Source: an uncultured Bacilli bacterium (GTDB lineage: Bacteria > Bacillota_I > Bacilli_A > RF39 > UBA660). From it: a DNA stretch of 14,862 nt. This document shows positions 1 to 7,662 of the stretch, one piece after another; the first letter of the stretch is position 1, and each line of letters opens with the position of its first letter. The notes below the pieces were generated by a model. It did not search any database. It saw nothing but the letters and a program-made list of their open reading frames with translations, and was not told the origin of the DNA. Position numbers and translations under genes: made by a program. The DNA lies in contig CALVPL010000115.1 in the NCBI GenBank assembly GCA_944351315.1, positions 1 to 14,862 on the forward strand, written 5' to 3'.

Positions 1-823
1 CCATAATTCTTCTCGCTTTAATTTTTTCATCACTTTTTTCTGTTATTAAAAAATGTTTTTCTAATTCTTCTAAGTTTAAGTTTGATGTAAAGAATGTTGT
101 TAAATTATGATTCATTCGTGTTTGCAAAATAGTTCCTAGTACTTCATCTCTACTCCATTCGCTTACTTTTTCTGCTCCAATATCATCAATACACAAAATA
201 TCGACAGTTTGATATTTTTTCATCCGTGCTTCATAAAGCTCCCAATCACTTTTTAATTCTCTTAGGATTTCTGGAAAATAGATAAGTTCAGTTGTAACAT
301 CTTTTTTTTCTTTTAATTCGTTTAATAACGCACTCGTTAAAAAAGTCTTACCGCTTCCAAAATTTCCATGTAAGTATAGACCTTTCATATTTTTGGAAAA
401 ATCATAATTTTCATAAAATTGATCTAACCATTTAATTACATGAACACGATTTTTATCTTTCACATCAATGTCTTTCATTCTTGCGTTAGAAGAAAGAGCT
501 TCTTCATCGATTTTAGCTTTTTTTAAATTCCATTCTTTCTTTTTAAATTTGCATGGAATATAGGTTGGATATATGCCTTCTTCATTTTTTTCTAAAGTAG
601 ATATATGTCCTTTGTAAGCATTTTTGCATTCATAAAGTCCACGACATTTTTGACAGTTTTCTAGTTCTTCTAATGTATCTAAAAGCTTAGTGGTTCTTTT
701 TAGAGCTTCTTCTTCAGTGAGTTTTAAATGTTTGACTAATTTTTGAAATTTAGGATTTGTTTTGGCTTCTTCATAATTTTTCTTTAATAATTCATAACTC
801 TTATTTGAAAATTCTATTTGCAT
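1..823 (-). CDS. dnaI: Primosomal helicase loader DnaI (3' end outside window)
   Basis: AAA+ ATPase that loads the replicative helicase during initiation and restart, together with DnaB and DnaD. The frame is open from the ATG at 823 to the window edge, about 274 residues of a family usually near 310, so only the C-terminus is missing. An N-terminal zinc-site pattern is visible (Cys57, Cys60, His73, Cys91), matching the C-C-H-C arrangement of Bacillus DnaI. Walker A is GNFGSGKT at 153-160, Walker B is ILCIDD at 209-214, and a sensor-1-like FFTSN follows. The start is fixed by AAGGAGGAAG just upstream, which lies inside the end of the preceding broken gene, one base away. The gene sits downstream of dnaB as in Bacillus, but with an extra degraded frame between them. 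The assignment is confident from motifs and synteny. Confidence 0.93.
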   Translation of the reverse strand, partial: MQIEFSNKSYELLKKNYEEAKTNPKFQKLVKHLKLTEEEALKRTTKLLDTLEELENCQKCRGLYECKNAYKGHISTLEKNEEGIYPTYIPCKFKKKEWNLKKAKIDEEALSSNARMKDIDVKDKNRVHVIKWLDQFYENYDFSKNMKGLYLHGNFGSGKTFLTSALLNELKEKKDVTTELIYFPEILRELKSDWELYEARMKKYQTVDILCIDDIGAEKVSEWSRDEVLGTILQTRMNHNLTTFFTSNLNLEELEKHFLITEKSDEKIKARRIM

Positions 824-824
824 T

Positions 825-1459
825 TTACTTCCTCCTTCTTTTTAAAAGTTGTAAATTTTCTTCTACTTTTTTTAATTCTTCTTCTACATATTCTTTACCA
901 TATTCTTGAATAAAATAAGAGTATGGAATTAAATCATAATGATACCAATATGGTGTGTCATACAAAATCAATTCACTTGGATTTTCTGGTTTTATATAAT
1001 AGCCATTTTCAAAATATTCCATTTTTTGACCTGAGGTTACTCGTTCTATTTTTAATCTAAGAGTAAATATTTGAACCTTTTCATCTTCATATACTATCTT
1101 TTAAGATTCTTTTCATTTGATACAGAAAACCATTTTGTTCGAGAAAAAAATTGGATGCCAAGGAATTTTTAAAAGTTGCTGGCAAAAAGATTTCAGGCTT
1201 TTTAACCCAAAAGTTTTTTTCTTGATCTAACTTTCCAACGAAAGCTGGTTGATGTAGAGTATACAAATCTTTAATATTGTTTTTTTAGTTCTTCTAAATT
1301 TGTATTTTTGTTTTCTTTTAAAATAAAAAATAATTGATGTTCTTCTAAATCACTTGCTAATCGTTGTAAAATCAAATTTTCAAAACAAGATATTTTATGA
1401 TTTTTAAGATAAATATATTCTTCGAATTTTTGAAGAGAATCTATTTCTGAAATATGCAT
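825..1459 (-). pseudogene. Frameshifted gene between dnaB and dnaI, unknown function
   Basis: Three consecutive open stretches in different frames read as one protein of about 210 residues if one base is removed at each of two places. The first stretch begins with MHISEIDSLQKFEEYIYL (ATG at 1459) and is lost at an A7 run (plus 1280-1286). The second contains LHQPAFVGKLDQEKNFW and LPATFKNSLASNFFLEQNG, and is lost at an A4 run (plus 1099-1102). The third contains KIERVTSGQKMEYFENGYY and ends in LKRRRK at 825. At each junction the old frame stops within a few codons and the new frame has a stop just upstream, which points tightly to single-base insertions. The whole fills the space between the dnaB stop (19 bases upstream) and the dnaI start. 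I recognise no domain; it is rich in Lys, Glu and aromatic residues, with no signal peptide. It could be true decay, slippage-dependent expression or a sequencing error. Confidence 0.72.
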
Positions 1460-1478
1460 AAAACCCCCACTTTACTAC

Positions 1479-2762
1479 TTAATCTTCATATTTTTTTAAA
1501 ATGCTTTCTAATTCTTCTTCTTCTTTTTCTGTTAAATTTTCTTTCCCTATTTTTTCATCAAACCAAACTGGAACTTCATTGTTTACTGGTTTATTGGTTT
1601 CTTTCTTTAATTTATTTGTATATTTTTTATGTTCTTTTTCGGCGACTTCCATCGCATCTTTAGCTGTTTCGATACCTAAACGTTTCCATTGACCAGCAAT
1701 GGTTTCTACGAAAGCGGTATTTAGTTTGTTATTATTTTTTTTCAAAACATAATCTATTAGTACATTTACTACGGCTGGTTTTAGTTCGACATCTATAAGG
1801 AGATATTCTAATAGTTTTAGGTCTCTGGCTGTTGGATTTCCATTATGATACTTGCTTTTTAAGAAATCAAATGGTGTCGTATTTTCAAATACTTCAATAA
1901 TTCTTCCTTTTTTACTTGTATCTCCGGATGGACTTTTTAGATATTCTGGTTGAGCTCGATAAACTAGGGTTGGCAATTTTCCATGATTGTTATATTGATA
2001 ATATTTTCTTGTTTGAAGTCGTAAGGCATCTTTATCAATGGCTCCATTTTCATTCATGGACATTCTTAGAATTTCCACCATTTTTAAAGTATCTAAATTA
2101 TAGACAAATGCTAAATTATTAATTAATTCCCGAACTCTTTTATTAAAGGTTCTATCTTTTACTAAACCTTTTGGAAGGCTACTAATTAACAAATCAAAAT
2201 CTACTTGATCTTGCATATTTAAAGGTAATACTTCTCTTCCTATTGCTTCAAATCCTCCTTGAGTATTGCTTGATTTAAACACTTCATCAAACATAGAAGT
2301 GATTTCTTCATACTCTTTTAAAGGAAAGGTCATGGAAGAATATTCTTTTTTTAAAAGTTCATATTCTGTTGCCCCAATATTATTATATAAAACAACATTA
2401 AAAATAGGATTGGCAAAAAATTCTTTAGGACTCATTGGTGAATATAGTTCATACACATAATTATTCGGTTCACCGCTTTGAAAGAATGTTCTAAGTAATC
2501 CCATTGCTTCTAAAGCTTTACGAGCTAGTTTAATATTTTCTAAATTTGTTTTTAAAAGAGTCATTAAATGATGATGCGTATAATCGATACTCACGAATGT
2601 ATAACGATCTAAATCTCGCCATAAAGTAAGATATAAACTTACAGCAATAGAACCAATTATGGGTTCATATAAACTTACAATATTCTTACGATCTTGCTCA
2701 GTTAAAACGGTTTTATTTATTACAATATATTTGTCTGCTGGTAAAAGTGTTACTACGGCCAT
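1479..2762 (-). CDS. dnaB: Replication initiation / membrane attachment protein DnaB (Gram-positive type)
   Basis: This is the Firmicutes helicase co-loader DnaB, not the hexameric helicase. It acts with DnaD and DnaI at oriC and at restart sites. The N-terminus (LPADKYIVINKTVLTEQDRK, then LYEPIIGSIAVSLYLTLW) matches the DnaB/DnaD winged-helix domain start. The C-terminal DnaB/DnaD domain is visible around residues 295-375 (TPFDFLKSKYHNGNPTARD, then LLIDVELKPAVVNVLIDYVL). The tail is charged and Lys/Glu rich. At 427 residues it is slightly shorter than the 472 of B. subtilis. The ATG at 2762 is preceded by GAGGTGGTGAG at good spacing. It is followed by the broken frame and dnaI, forming a replication-initiation operon. 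Confidence 0.92.
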   Translation of the reverse strand: MAVVTLLPADKYIVINKTVLTEQDRKNIVSLYEPIIGSIAVSLYLTLWRDLDRYTFVSIDYTHHHLMTLLKTNLENIKLARKALEAMGLLRTFFQSGEPNNYVYELYSPMSPKEFFANPIFNVVLYNNIGATEYELLKKEYSSMTFPLKEYEEITSMFDEVFKSSNTQGGFEAIGREVLPLNMQDQVDFDLLISSLPKGLVKDRTFNKRVRELINNLAFVYNLDTLKMVEILRMSMNENGAIDKDALRLQTRKYYQYNNHGKLPTLVYRAQPEYLKSPSGDTSKKGRIIEVFENTTPFDFLKSKYHNGNPTARDLKLLEYLLIDVELKPAVVNVLIDYVLKKNNNKLNTAFVETIAGQWKRLGIETAKDAMEVAEKEHKKYTNKLKKETNKPVNNEVPVWFDEKIGKENLTEKEEEELESILKKYED

Positions 2763-2784
2763 AACTCACCACCTCATTAAACTT

Positions 2785-2790
2785 ATTATA
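2785..2790 (-). promoter_or_regulatory. Possible -10 box of the dnaB operon
   Basis: TATAAT occurs on the minus strand, 22 bases upstream of the dnaB ATG, in the short gap after the thioredoxin-like gene. The T-rich stretch upstream gives only a weak -35, so the call rests on the -10 and on the strong ribosome binding site that follows it. Confidence 0.4.
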
Positions 2791-2816
2791 ATAAAAAATA
2801 TAAAAAAAAGAAAGAA

Positions 2817-3548
2817 CTAACATCCTTCGTTGCAAGTTCCTTCACTCATTTTTTCAATCATATCGGTATAAATTTTTTTTAGTTCTTCTTTTTCTTTGGC
2901 AGTTAAAGGTTCATAGCCGTTTTTTTGAGTTTTAATGCTTCCAGAATGAAAGCCTACGATCTTACCATTTGAAACCGCGACAACTGTTGGAGCATATAAT
3001 CTTTTTTCACCCGTTTTTATTTCATTTCCTTCTTCATCGGTTAACGTGTATTCTTCTAAATAGTCGTCTAATAATTTTAGAATTCGATAGTAGTTGTTAC
3101 TTCCTTCTTTAGTAGTAACGATTTTTTCATTTTCATCTAATTCTAAAACATCCCGAATATTTTCAATATTTAAATATGCAATTTCGGCAACTTTATTTTC
3201 AATTGCAGCCTCTTCTAAAACCGGCAGAATACTCCGGCACCAAGGACATTCTGGGAAGCCAAAATAAATTAGGCCTGTTTTCCCTTCTAATATTTCTATT
3301 ATTTCTTCTTCACTTTTATATACAAAAGGATTATTTTCGTTTAACTCTACTAGTGGATATGTTCGATTTGCACTTTCGTTTGTCTCATTATTATATTTAG
3401 CATATTCTTCTTGAATTTTTTTTGCATCACTTAAAATTACTTCTTGTTCTTCTTTTTGAAAAGCAAGCACGCCACAGCAACAAGCAATTACAACAATTAT
3501 ACCCAATAAACCCAAAAAAACTAAATTTTCCTTTTTCAAAAATACCAC
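2817..3548 (-). CDS. Membrane-anchored thioredoxin-like protein with CPWC motif
   Basis: Probable extracytoplasmic thiol-disulfide oxidoreductase or redox chaperone. There is one N-terminal membrane segment (about residues 9-29) containing the unusual triplet CCC. A linker with several Asn/Glu residues follows, then a thioredoxin fold: LIYFGFPECPWCRSILPVLE places the CPWC redox pair at 101-104, and YAPTVV supplies the cis-proline near 187. The protein ends in TCNEGC, an additional Cys pair that could act as a second redox or metal site (inference). The listed start is GTG at 3548. TTG at 3539 (giving MKKENLVFLG) is an equally good or better choice, because the promoter just upstream would leave only a few leader bases before the GTG. 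Its substrate is unknown. It is not obviously part of the transporter cassette, from which it is separated by a repeat and its own promoter. Confidence 0.8.
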   Translation of the reverse strand: MVFLKKENLVFLGLLGIIVVIACCCGVLAFQKEEQEVILSDAKKIQEEYAKYNNETNESANRTYPLVELNENNPFVYKSEEEIIEILEGKTGLIYFGFPECPWCRSILPVLEEAAIENKVAEIAYLNIENIRDVLELDENEKIVTTKEGSNNYYRILKLLDDYLEEYTLTDEEGNEIKTGEKRLYAPTVVAVSNGKIVGFHSGSIKTQKNGYEPLTAKEKEELKKIYTDMIEKMSEGTCNEGC

Positions 3549-3561
3549 TCTTTTCTAAAAT

Positions 3562-3590
3562 ATTATAACGAGATTTTTGAAAAAAAACAA
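3562..3590 (-). promoter_or_regulatory. Sigma-A-like promoter of the thioredoxin-like gene
   Basis: On the minus strand TTGTTT (3585-3590) and TATAAT (3562-3567) are separated by 17 bases. The -35 half lies inside the direct repeat at 3581-3618, so the promoter straddles the boundary of the accessory block. Confidence 0.65.
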
Positions 3591-3618
3591 GATTTCTATA
3601 AACCTAGTGTAAATGGAT
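3581..3618 (-). repeat. Direct repeat, copy A (cassette-distal)
   Basis: 38 bases identical at 36 positions to 8854-8891, same orientation, about 5.27 kb apart. Read on the minus strand it ends like a surface-protein gene: codons for NPFTLGL, then TAG, then a shared 3' flank of AAATCTTG and a T run. Copy B encodes DPFKLSL and a stop at the equivalent place. Copy A therefore looks like an orphan 3' tail of the same gene family, with no matching coding sequence upstream of it. Confidence 0.85.
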
Positions 3619-3639
3619 TAAACGTTATTCTTAAAAAAA

Positions 3640-4947
3640 TTATATTTGATTTTTTTTAAAACGTTTCTTAAGTAACATAAAGAAATATATCAAAAATATT
3701 ATTATTGGTAAAATAAATATAAGAAAATATTGTTTCAAATGAAATTGAAATAGACTTAATGGTTGAAAATAATTTTTACATATTACATTTCTAAATATTA
3801 AAAGACTTAAAGTATATAAAATCGAAGATAAAATTGCACTGAATATAGTTAATAATAAAATCTTTTTCATATATGCAGCTTTATTATTTAGATTGAAAAT
3901 ATGTTTGTTTTTAAATATTAATACGGTTGTCATCACGATAAAAATTAGTAGACAACAGATACTAATCCCTAAAAAAATTTTTTTTAAAATTGAATTCAAA
4001 TATAAAATGTGATAATAATCCTCTGAATAAACTGTTTTAATATAAAAATTATTCTCTTCTTTTAACAAGTCATGAAAAATTGAAGCTGTTTGATCTTCAG
4101 ATTGTGTATAGTACATTATACCAGTTCGGATACATAGATCAGTATTTTTCATACTATCTATAAATTCTTTTTTTACATAAATCTTATTGTAAATACTTTT
4201 AGATTTACGAATTAAATCATCCCCATTTTTTAATTCCTCTTTAGTTAATTCATCCCATTTTCTATTTTTTAATATCTCATATTTTGATAAATCATAATCT
4301 ATAATACCAGAAATTTTTACTTTTCTATTATTTAAAGCCAAATATGTATTTTTATCTATCAATTGTTCATAATTTTCTACTTTTTGATAATCTGTAGTAA
4401 GTATATCATTATTATAAAGCTTTATACCATGGTTTATCATTAAATCGGCTATATAATTTGATATCATTATTTCATTTTCCTCTTTGGGTAAATGACCAAT
4501 TATTTTTTGGCTAGATAAATTATCTAAAGAGGATAAAGCCACGACATCAACGCGATCTGATTGATATGTATAGGCATCATATAAATAACCATATTCATAT
4601 CGAATATTTAATAATTCATATATGTCCTTATAAACATCATCACTACTTTTTATTTTATATACTTCAAATCCTTTGGAGTTTACTAATCTATTTATTTTAT
4701 CAAGATCATCCTCGGTTAATTCCATTATATCTTTATTATAAAAATCCCCACTATTTAAAGAATCATATTTTTCTACTTGAAAAAACTCTTCTTTTTCGGC
4801 CATAAAAAGCTTTATAAATTTATCTTCTCCATCACTTTGATGAAATGAAGCTGCTAAATTAAACAAGGAGATCATAACAGTAAATAAAACAAAAAAGAAA
4901 ATAGCCAGAAGCCAAGGTATTTTTTTATATTTCTTTAATTCTTTCAT
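3640..4947 (-). CDS. MacB/FtsX-like ABC permease with large extracytoplasmic domain
   Basis: Membrane protein of 435 residues with the FtsX/MacB topology: one membrane segment at about 10-33, a large external domain at about 35-320, then three segments at about 324-345, 361-384 and 406-426. The external domain holds IIGHLPKEENEIMIS (149-163), which matches the G-x-L-P-x-x-x-N-E-I-x-I-S pattern common in MacB-type periplasmic core domains. Members of this superfamily act by mechanotransmission, in peptide or antibiotic efflux or envelope signalling, rather than as simple channels. No MacB-type ATPase is adjacent; the only ATPase in the cassette is BcrA-like. An AAAGGATG-type ribosome binding site precedes the ATG. 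It is the last gene of the cassette, and its first codons resemble those of the first permease (both start MKELK). The exact role is not known. Confidence 0.75.
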   Translation of the reverse strand: MKELKKYKKIPWLLAIFFFVLFTVMISLFNLAASFHQSDGEDKFIKLFMAEKEEFFQVEKYDSLNSGDFYNKDIMELTEDDLDKINRLVNSKGFEVYKIKSSDDVYKDIYELLNIRYEYGYLYDAYTYQSDRVDVVALSSLDNLSSQKIIGHLPKEENEIMISNYIADLMINHGIKLYNNDILTTDYQKVENYEQLIDKNTYLALNNRKVKISGIIDYDLSKYEILKNRKWDELTKEELKNGDDLIRKSKSIYNKIYVKKEFIDSMKNTDLCIRTGIMYYTQSEDQTASIFHDLLKEENNFYIKTVYSEDYYHILYLNSILKKIFLGISICCLLIFIVMTTVLIFKNKHIFNLNNKAAYMKKILLLTIFSAILSSILYTLSLLIFRNVICKNYFQPLSLFQFHLKQYFLIFILPIIIFLIYFFMLLKKRFKKNQI

Positions 4948-4972
4948 AAAAACATCCTTTTATATTTTTTTA

Positions 4973-5677
4973 CTATTGTTCTTTATATTTATTCCAAATC
5001 TCCGAATATAAAGTGTTGTATTCAGAAATACTTTCTTTACTAGTACCTTCTGGAAAAACAAAATCATAATTTGCAATATCTTCTAAACTTAAAGAATTTT
5101 GTTTATAATTTTCTAATATTTTTCCTTTTTCGGAAATCGAAACATGTCCATATTTAACACTGCTGTAAACATAAGAATTTGGTTCGTTAGCATTCGTTGT
5201 ACTGTTCAAAAAAACTATATAATCTTTTTCTCTTTTTATAGGTGTACTTCCACCCAAATAGAAAGTTCCACTATTATTCCAGAAAGCAACAAGATCATAT
5301 ATTTTGATATACTCATTTTCTTTAACATCTGTGCCTTTAATCACTTTTTTTATCTGACAATTATTGATAATCCCATTCCCTTTAAATGTGGGATACTTAC
5401 TACTATTCACAATTAAAATATACTCTGAGTTTTCTTCTAAATCCTTAAGCGATTTTACTTTATCGTCAATAAAAAACCCTTCCAAATCATACATATTTTC
5501 ATAAGTCATTCCTTCAAAATTATTGATTGTATCCCTTTCACTTGCAAAAAAACTATATAAACTATTTTTAAAGAACTCATTACGATCCACATGTTTAAAA
5601 TTATATTTAGCATATACAACTATTCCAGCAGAGAGAAGAACAAAAATAATTAGTATATACAAAATTCTTCGTTTCAT
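4973..5677 (-). CDS. Membrane-anchored extracytoplasmic protein of unknown function, in transporter operon
   Basis: 234 residues starting MKRRILYILIIFVLLSAGI, an N-terminal anchor or uncleaved signal with no lipobox, followed by a soluble external domain. The ATG at 5677 overlaps the ATPase stop as ATGA and has GGAGAG in front, so I prefer it to the in-frame ATG 18 bases upstream. Around residues 85-165 the pattern (EYILIVNSS, IKKVIKGTDVKENEYIKIY, YLGGSTPIKREKDYIVFLN) resembles small beta-barrel, NTR/OB-like domains seen in secreted Firmicutes proteins. That is a weak inference. Being coupled to the ATPase suggests a transporter accessory, receptor or immunity role. No catalytic motif is visible. 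Confidence 0.6.
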   Translation of the reverse strand: MKRRILYILIIFVLLSAGIVVYAKYNFKHVDRNEFFKNSLYSFFASERDTINNFEGMTYENMYDLEGFFIDDKVKSLKDLEENSEYILIVNSSKYPTFKGNGIINNCQIKKVIKGTDVKENEYIKIYDLVAFWNNSGTFYLGGSTPIKREKDYIVFLNSTTNANEPNSYVYSSVKYGHVSISEKGKILENYKQNSLSLEDIANYDFVFPEGTSKESISEYNTLYSEIWNKYKEQ

Positions 5678-6315
5678 AATTTTATCTCTCCACATATTTT
5701 TCCTTCATCTATTTTAAATATTTTATCGCAGAGTAATCGCAAATCATCTTTATTATGACTAGCTATTAAAATAAGTTTATTTTGTTTTTTTAATTTTTTT
5801 ATAATATTATGTACTATTTTAATACTTGCCTCATCCAGTCCATTCGTTGGTTCATCTAAAATTATCAATTTTTGATCTTCCATAATTGCTTGAGCAATTC
5901 TTAATTTTTGCTTCATTCCTAATGAATACTCTTTATATTTTTTTGACGAATACTCACCTAACCCAATATCTTTAAGCACTTTATTTATGTATTGATCATT
6001 TTTTTTATTGTTAATCTCATATAACATAGATAAATTTTCAAAACCTGTTAAATGCGGATAAAATCCTGGTTCTTCTAACAACAACCCAATTTGACTCAAA
6101 TCATAGTCATCATTAATTAGTGATTTACCATCAATTGTTATATCACCGCTTGTGGGATATATCAAGGTAGTTATTGCCCTAAAAAGCATTGTTTTACCTG
6201 AACCATTTCTTCCGAAAAAGCCATAAACATTTCCGCTTTTTAGTTCTAAATTAATATTATCCAAAACGATTTTATCCTTTATTTTTTTTGAATAATTCAC
6301 TATTTTTAAATTCAC
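5674..6315 (-). CDS. ABC transporter ATP-binding protein (BcrA/LanF-like)
   Basis: Complete nucleotide-binding subunit of 213 residues. Walker A is GRNGSGKT (35-42), the signature is YSLGMKQ (130-136), Walker B is LIILDEP (150-156), the D-loop is NGLD, and the switch histidine is His187 in IASHNK. The Q-loop position reads LLLEEPGFYP with Glu in place of Gln, as in several ABC-2 export and bacteriocin-immunity ATPases. The short C-terminus lacks a regulatory domain. The start is GTG at 6315, forming TAGTG with the stop of the upstream permease, with GGAGG inside the end of that gene; the 3' end overlaps the next gene as ATGA. It probably energises the three small permeases encoded just upstream. 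The substrate cannot be read from the sequence; peptide export, self-immunity or antibiotic efflux are the usual roles. Confidence 0.9.
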   Translation of the reverse strand: MNLKIVNYSKKIKDKIVLDNINLELKSGNVYGFFGRNGSGKTMLFRAITTLIYPTSGDITIDGKSLINDDYDLSQIGLLLEEPGFYPHLTGFENLSMLYEINNKKNDQYINKVLKDIGLGEYSSKKYKEYSLGMKQKLRIAQAIMEDQKLIILDEPTNGLDEASIKIVHNIIKKLKKQNKLILIASHNKDDLRLLCDKIFKIDEGKICGEIKL

Positions 6316-7001
6316 TACTCCATCCCTCCAATATCATATTTTAAATATATTTTTTTTATCATTATAATTCCAATTAGTATAATAAGCATTGTAATAAGAG
6401 AACTACCACTTTCAAAATATATATTCACAAACGGTATATATATTTGAGTCGAGATTAAAGATAAATTCATTGATGAGATTAAAATAAGAAAATTTAAAAT
6501 CAAAATTAAAATAATTGAATACATCAACTTTTTAATAAGTAATGCGACAAATATTATTTCAACTATTAAAAAAATATTCTCTATAACATATTTTAAAATA
6601 AATACTAATCCATCTATATTTATCCTAATTGTGTTTGGTATCAAAAAATTTATTATAACCAACTGAGATAATTCTAATAAAAAAATAAAGCAAAATGATT
6701 CTATCATAAATGAAATCAATACTTTTTTTATATATTTTCTTCTATTTTTGCTTCGTACATCAAAATAATTTAGTTTGTAAAAATATTTTTTAGATATTAC
6801 AAATATTTCATATATAATTGGTAAAAACCAGATTATATTTACTACCTGATTATCTTTCCAATATACAAGTATATCTTTAATAAAAGATTCTTCTCCATTA
6901 CCAATTGAATAAATATAATTTTTTTTCAAAAAACAAATAATTATTATAACTAATATATATATTATTATTTTTTTTATATCAATTTTCTTCATGTATGTCA
7001 T
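6315..7001 (-). CDS. Small ABC-2-like membrane permease (third of three)
   Basis: Very hydrophobic protein of 228 residues with about six membrane segments (around 11-26, 54-70, 92-118, 130-157, 158-182 and 200-217) separated by short basic loops such as SKNRRKYIKK. Size and topology fit half-size ABC-2 permeases that pair with BcrA-like ATPases. It overlaps both neighbours: its start lies within the end of the upstream permease, and its stop is fused to the ATPase start as TAGTG. ATG at 6992 (MKKIDIKK) is an alternative start. Ile and ATA codons are very frequent, giving visibly more AT-rich DNA than in ftsZ or ftsA. No sequence motif identifies its substrate. Confidence 0.72.
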   Translation of the reverse strand: MTYMKKIDIKKIIIYILVIIIICFLKKNYIYSIGNGEESFIKDILVYWKDNQVVNIIWFLPIIYEIFVISKKYFYKLNYFDVRSKNRRKYIKKVLISFMIESFCFIFLLELSQLVIINFLIPNTIRINIDGLVFILKYVIENIFLIVEIIFVALLIKKLMYSIILILILNFLILISSMNLSLISTQIYIPFVNIYFESGSSLITMLIILIGIIMIKKIYLKYDIGGME

Positions 7002-7662
7002 CTAGCATAAAATCCTTTTTTATTCGTAAAAATATCGATAGTACATTTAAAAATATAGTTATAATAATTAAAACAAATCCTAATACAAAATAGTTGTTAT
7101 AGATATATGGCAAGCAATAAATATAACTTACATCAAAATATATATTATTGAAAAAGAAATAATTTCCATGCTCTAATAAAATATCGATTATTGAGAATAT
7201 AACCAAAAATATAGCACAAGAAGTTGTTCTATTTTTAATAAAAATATCAATACTTTTCACAAGCGACAATATAAATAAAGATATTAGTATATAATTAATA
7301 TACATAATTAACATAAAATAGAAATTTTGAAAAAAAAGACTAAAATTTTGTAATATAATTGGTAATTCAAAAGCTCCAAAAATTAGCAACAATATACATA
7401 CTTCATATTTAATGTTATTTACTATTGCATTAAAAAAGTTTTTCTTTCTAAGACATATGGCTAAACAATTCTGCTGTTTAAAAACCAATGCACTACTAGA
7501 TAAGATTACTATTATTAAAAGATATCTTACCGGCAGTTGTGTCAATTTAGATGAATATAACATAAGAAAATCTTCTGAAATTCCATAACCAATATAAAAT
7601 CCTAAAATGATAACAATTATAAAGCACAAAATTAATAATGGTGTTTTTAAAATATATTTCAT
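6979..7662 (-). CDS. Small ABC-2-like membrane permease (second of three)
   Basis: 227-residue integral membrane protein with about six hydrophobic segments (near 8-27, 43-62, 89-105, 112-135, 147-165 and 190-213) and a charged C-terminus (LDDIHEEN). The loop after the second segment, FKQQNCLAICLRKKNF, is basic, as expected on the cytoplasmic side. Its ATG overlaps the stop of the upstream permease as ATGA, and its end overlaps the next permease by about 20 bases, so the three are made in a coupled fashion. I read it as a subunit of the same ABC transporter. It has no recognisable catalytic motif. Confidence 0.72.
   Translation of the reverse strand: MKYILKTPLLILCFIIVIILGFYIGYGISEDFLMLYSSKLTQLPVRYLLIIVILSSSALVFKQQNCLAICLRKKNFFNAIVNNIKYEVCILLLIFGAFELPIILQNFSLFFQNFYFMLIMYINYILISLFILSLVKSIDIFIKNRTTSCAIFLVIFSIIDILLEHGNYFFFNNIYFDVSYIYCLPYIYNNYFVLGFVLIIITIFLNVLSIFLRIKKDFMLDDIHEEN

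Noticed and set aside
3619..3660. A-run/T-run hairpin after the MacB-like gene as terminator
   Set aside because: The stem would be A-T only, in a sequence full of such runs; not distinguishable from background.
4566..5416. Plus-strand open frames of 79-90 codons opposite the transporter genes
   Set aside because: They lie inside coherent minus-strand genes, are rich in His/Tyr/Ile/Phe from reversed AT-rich codons, and match nothing.
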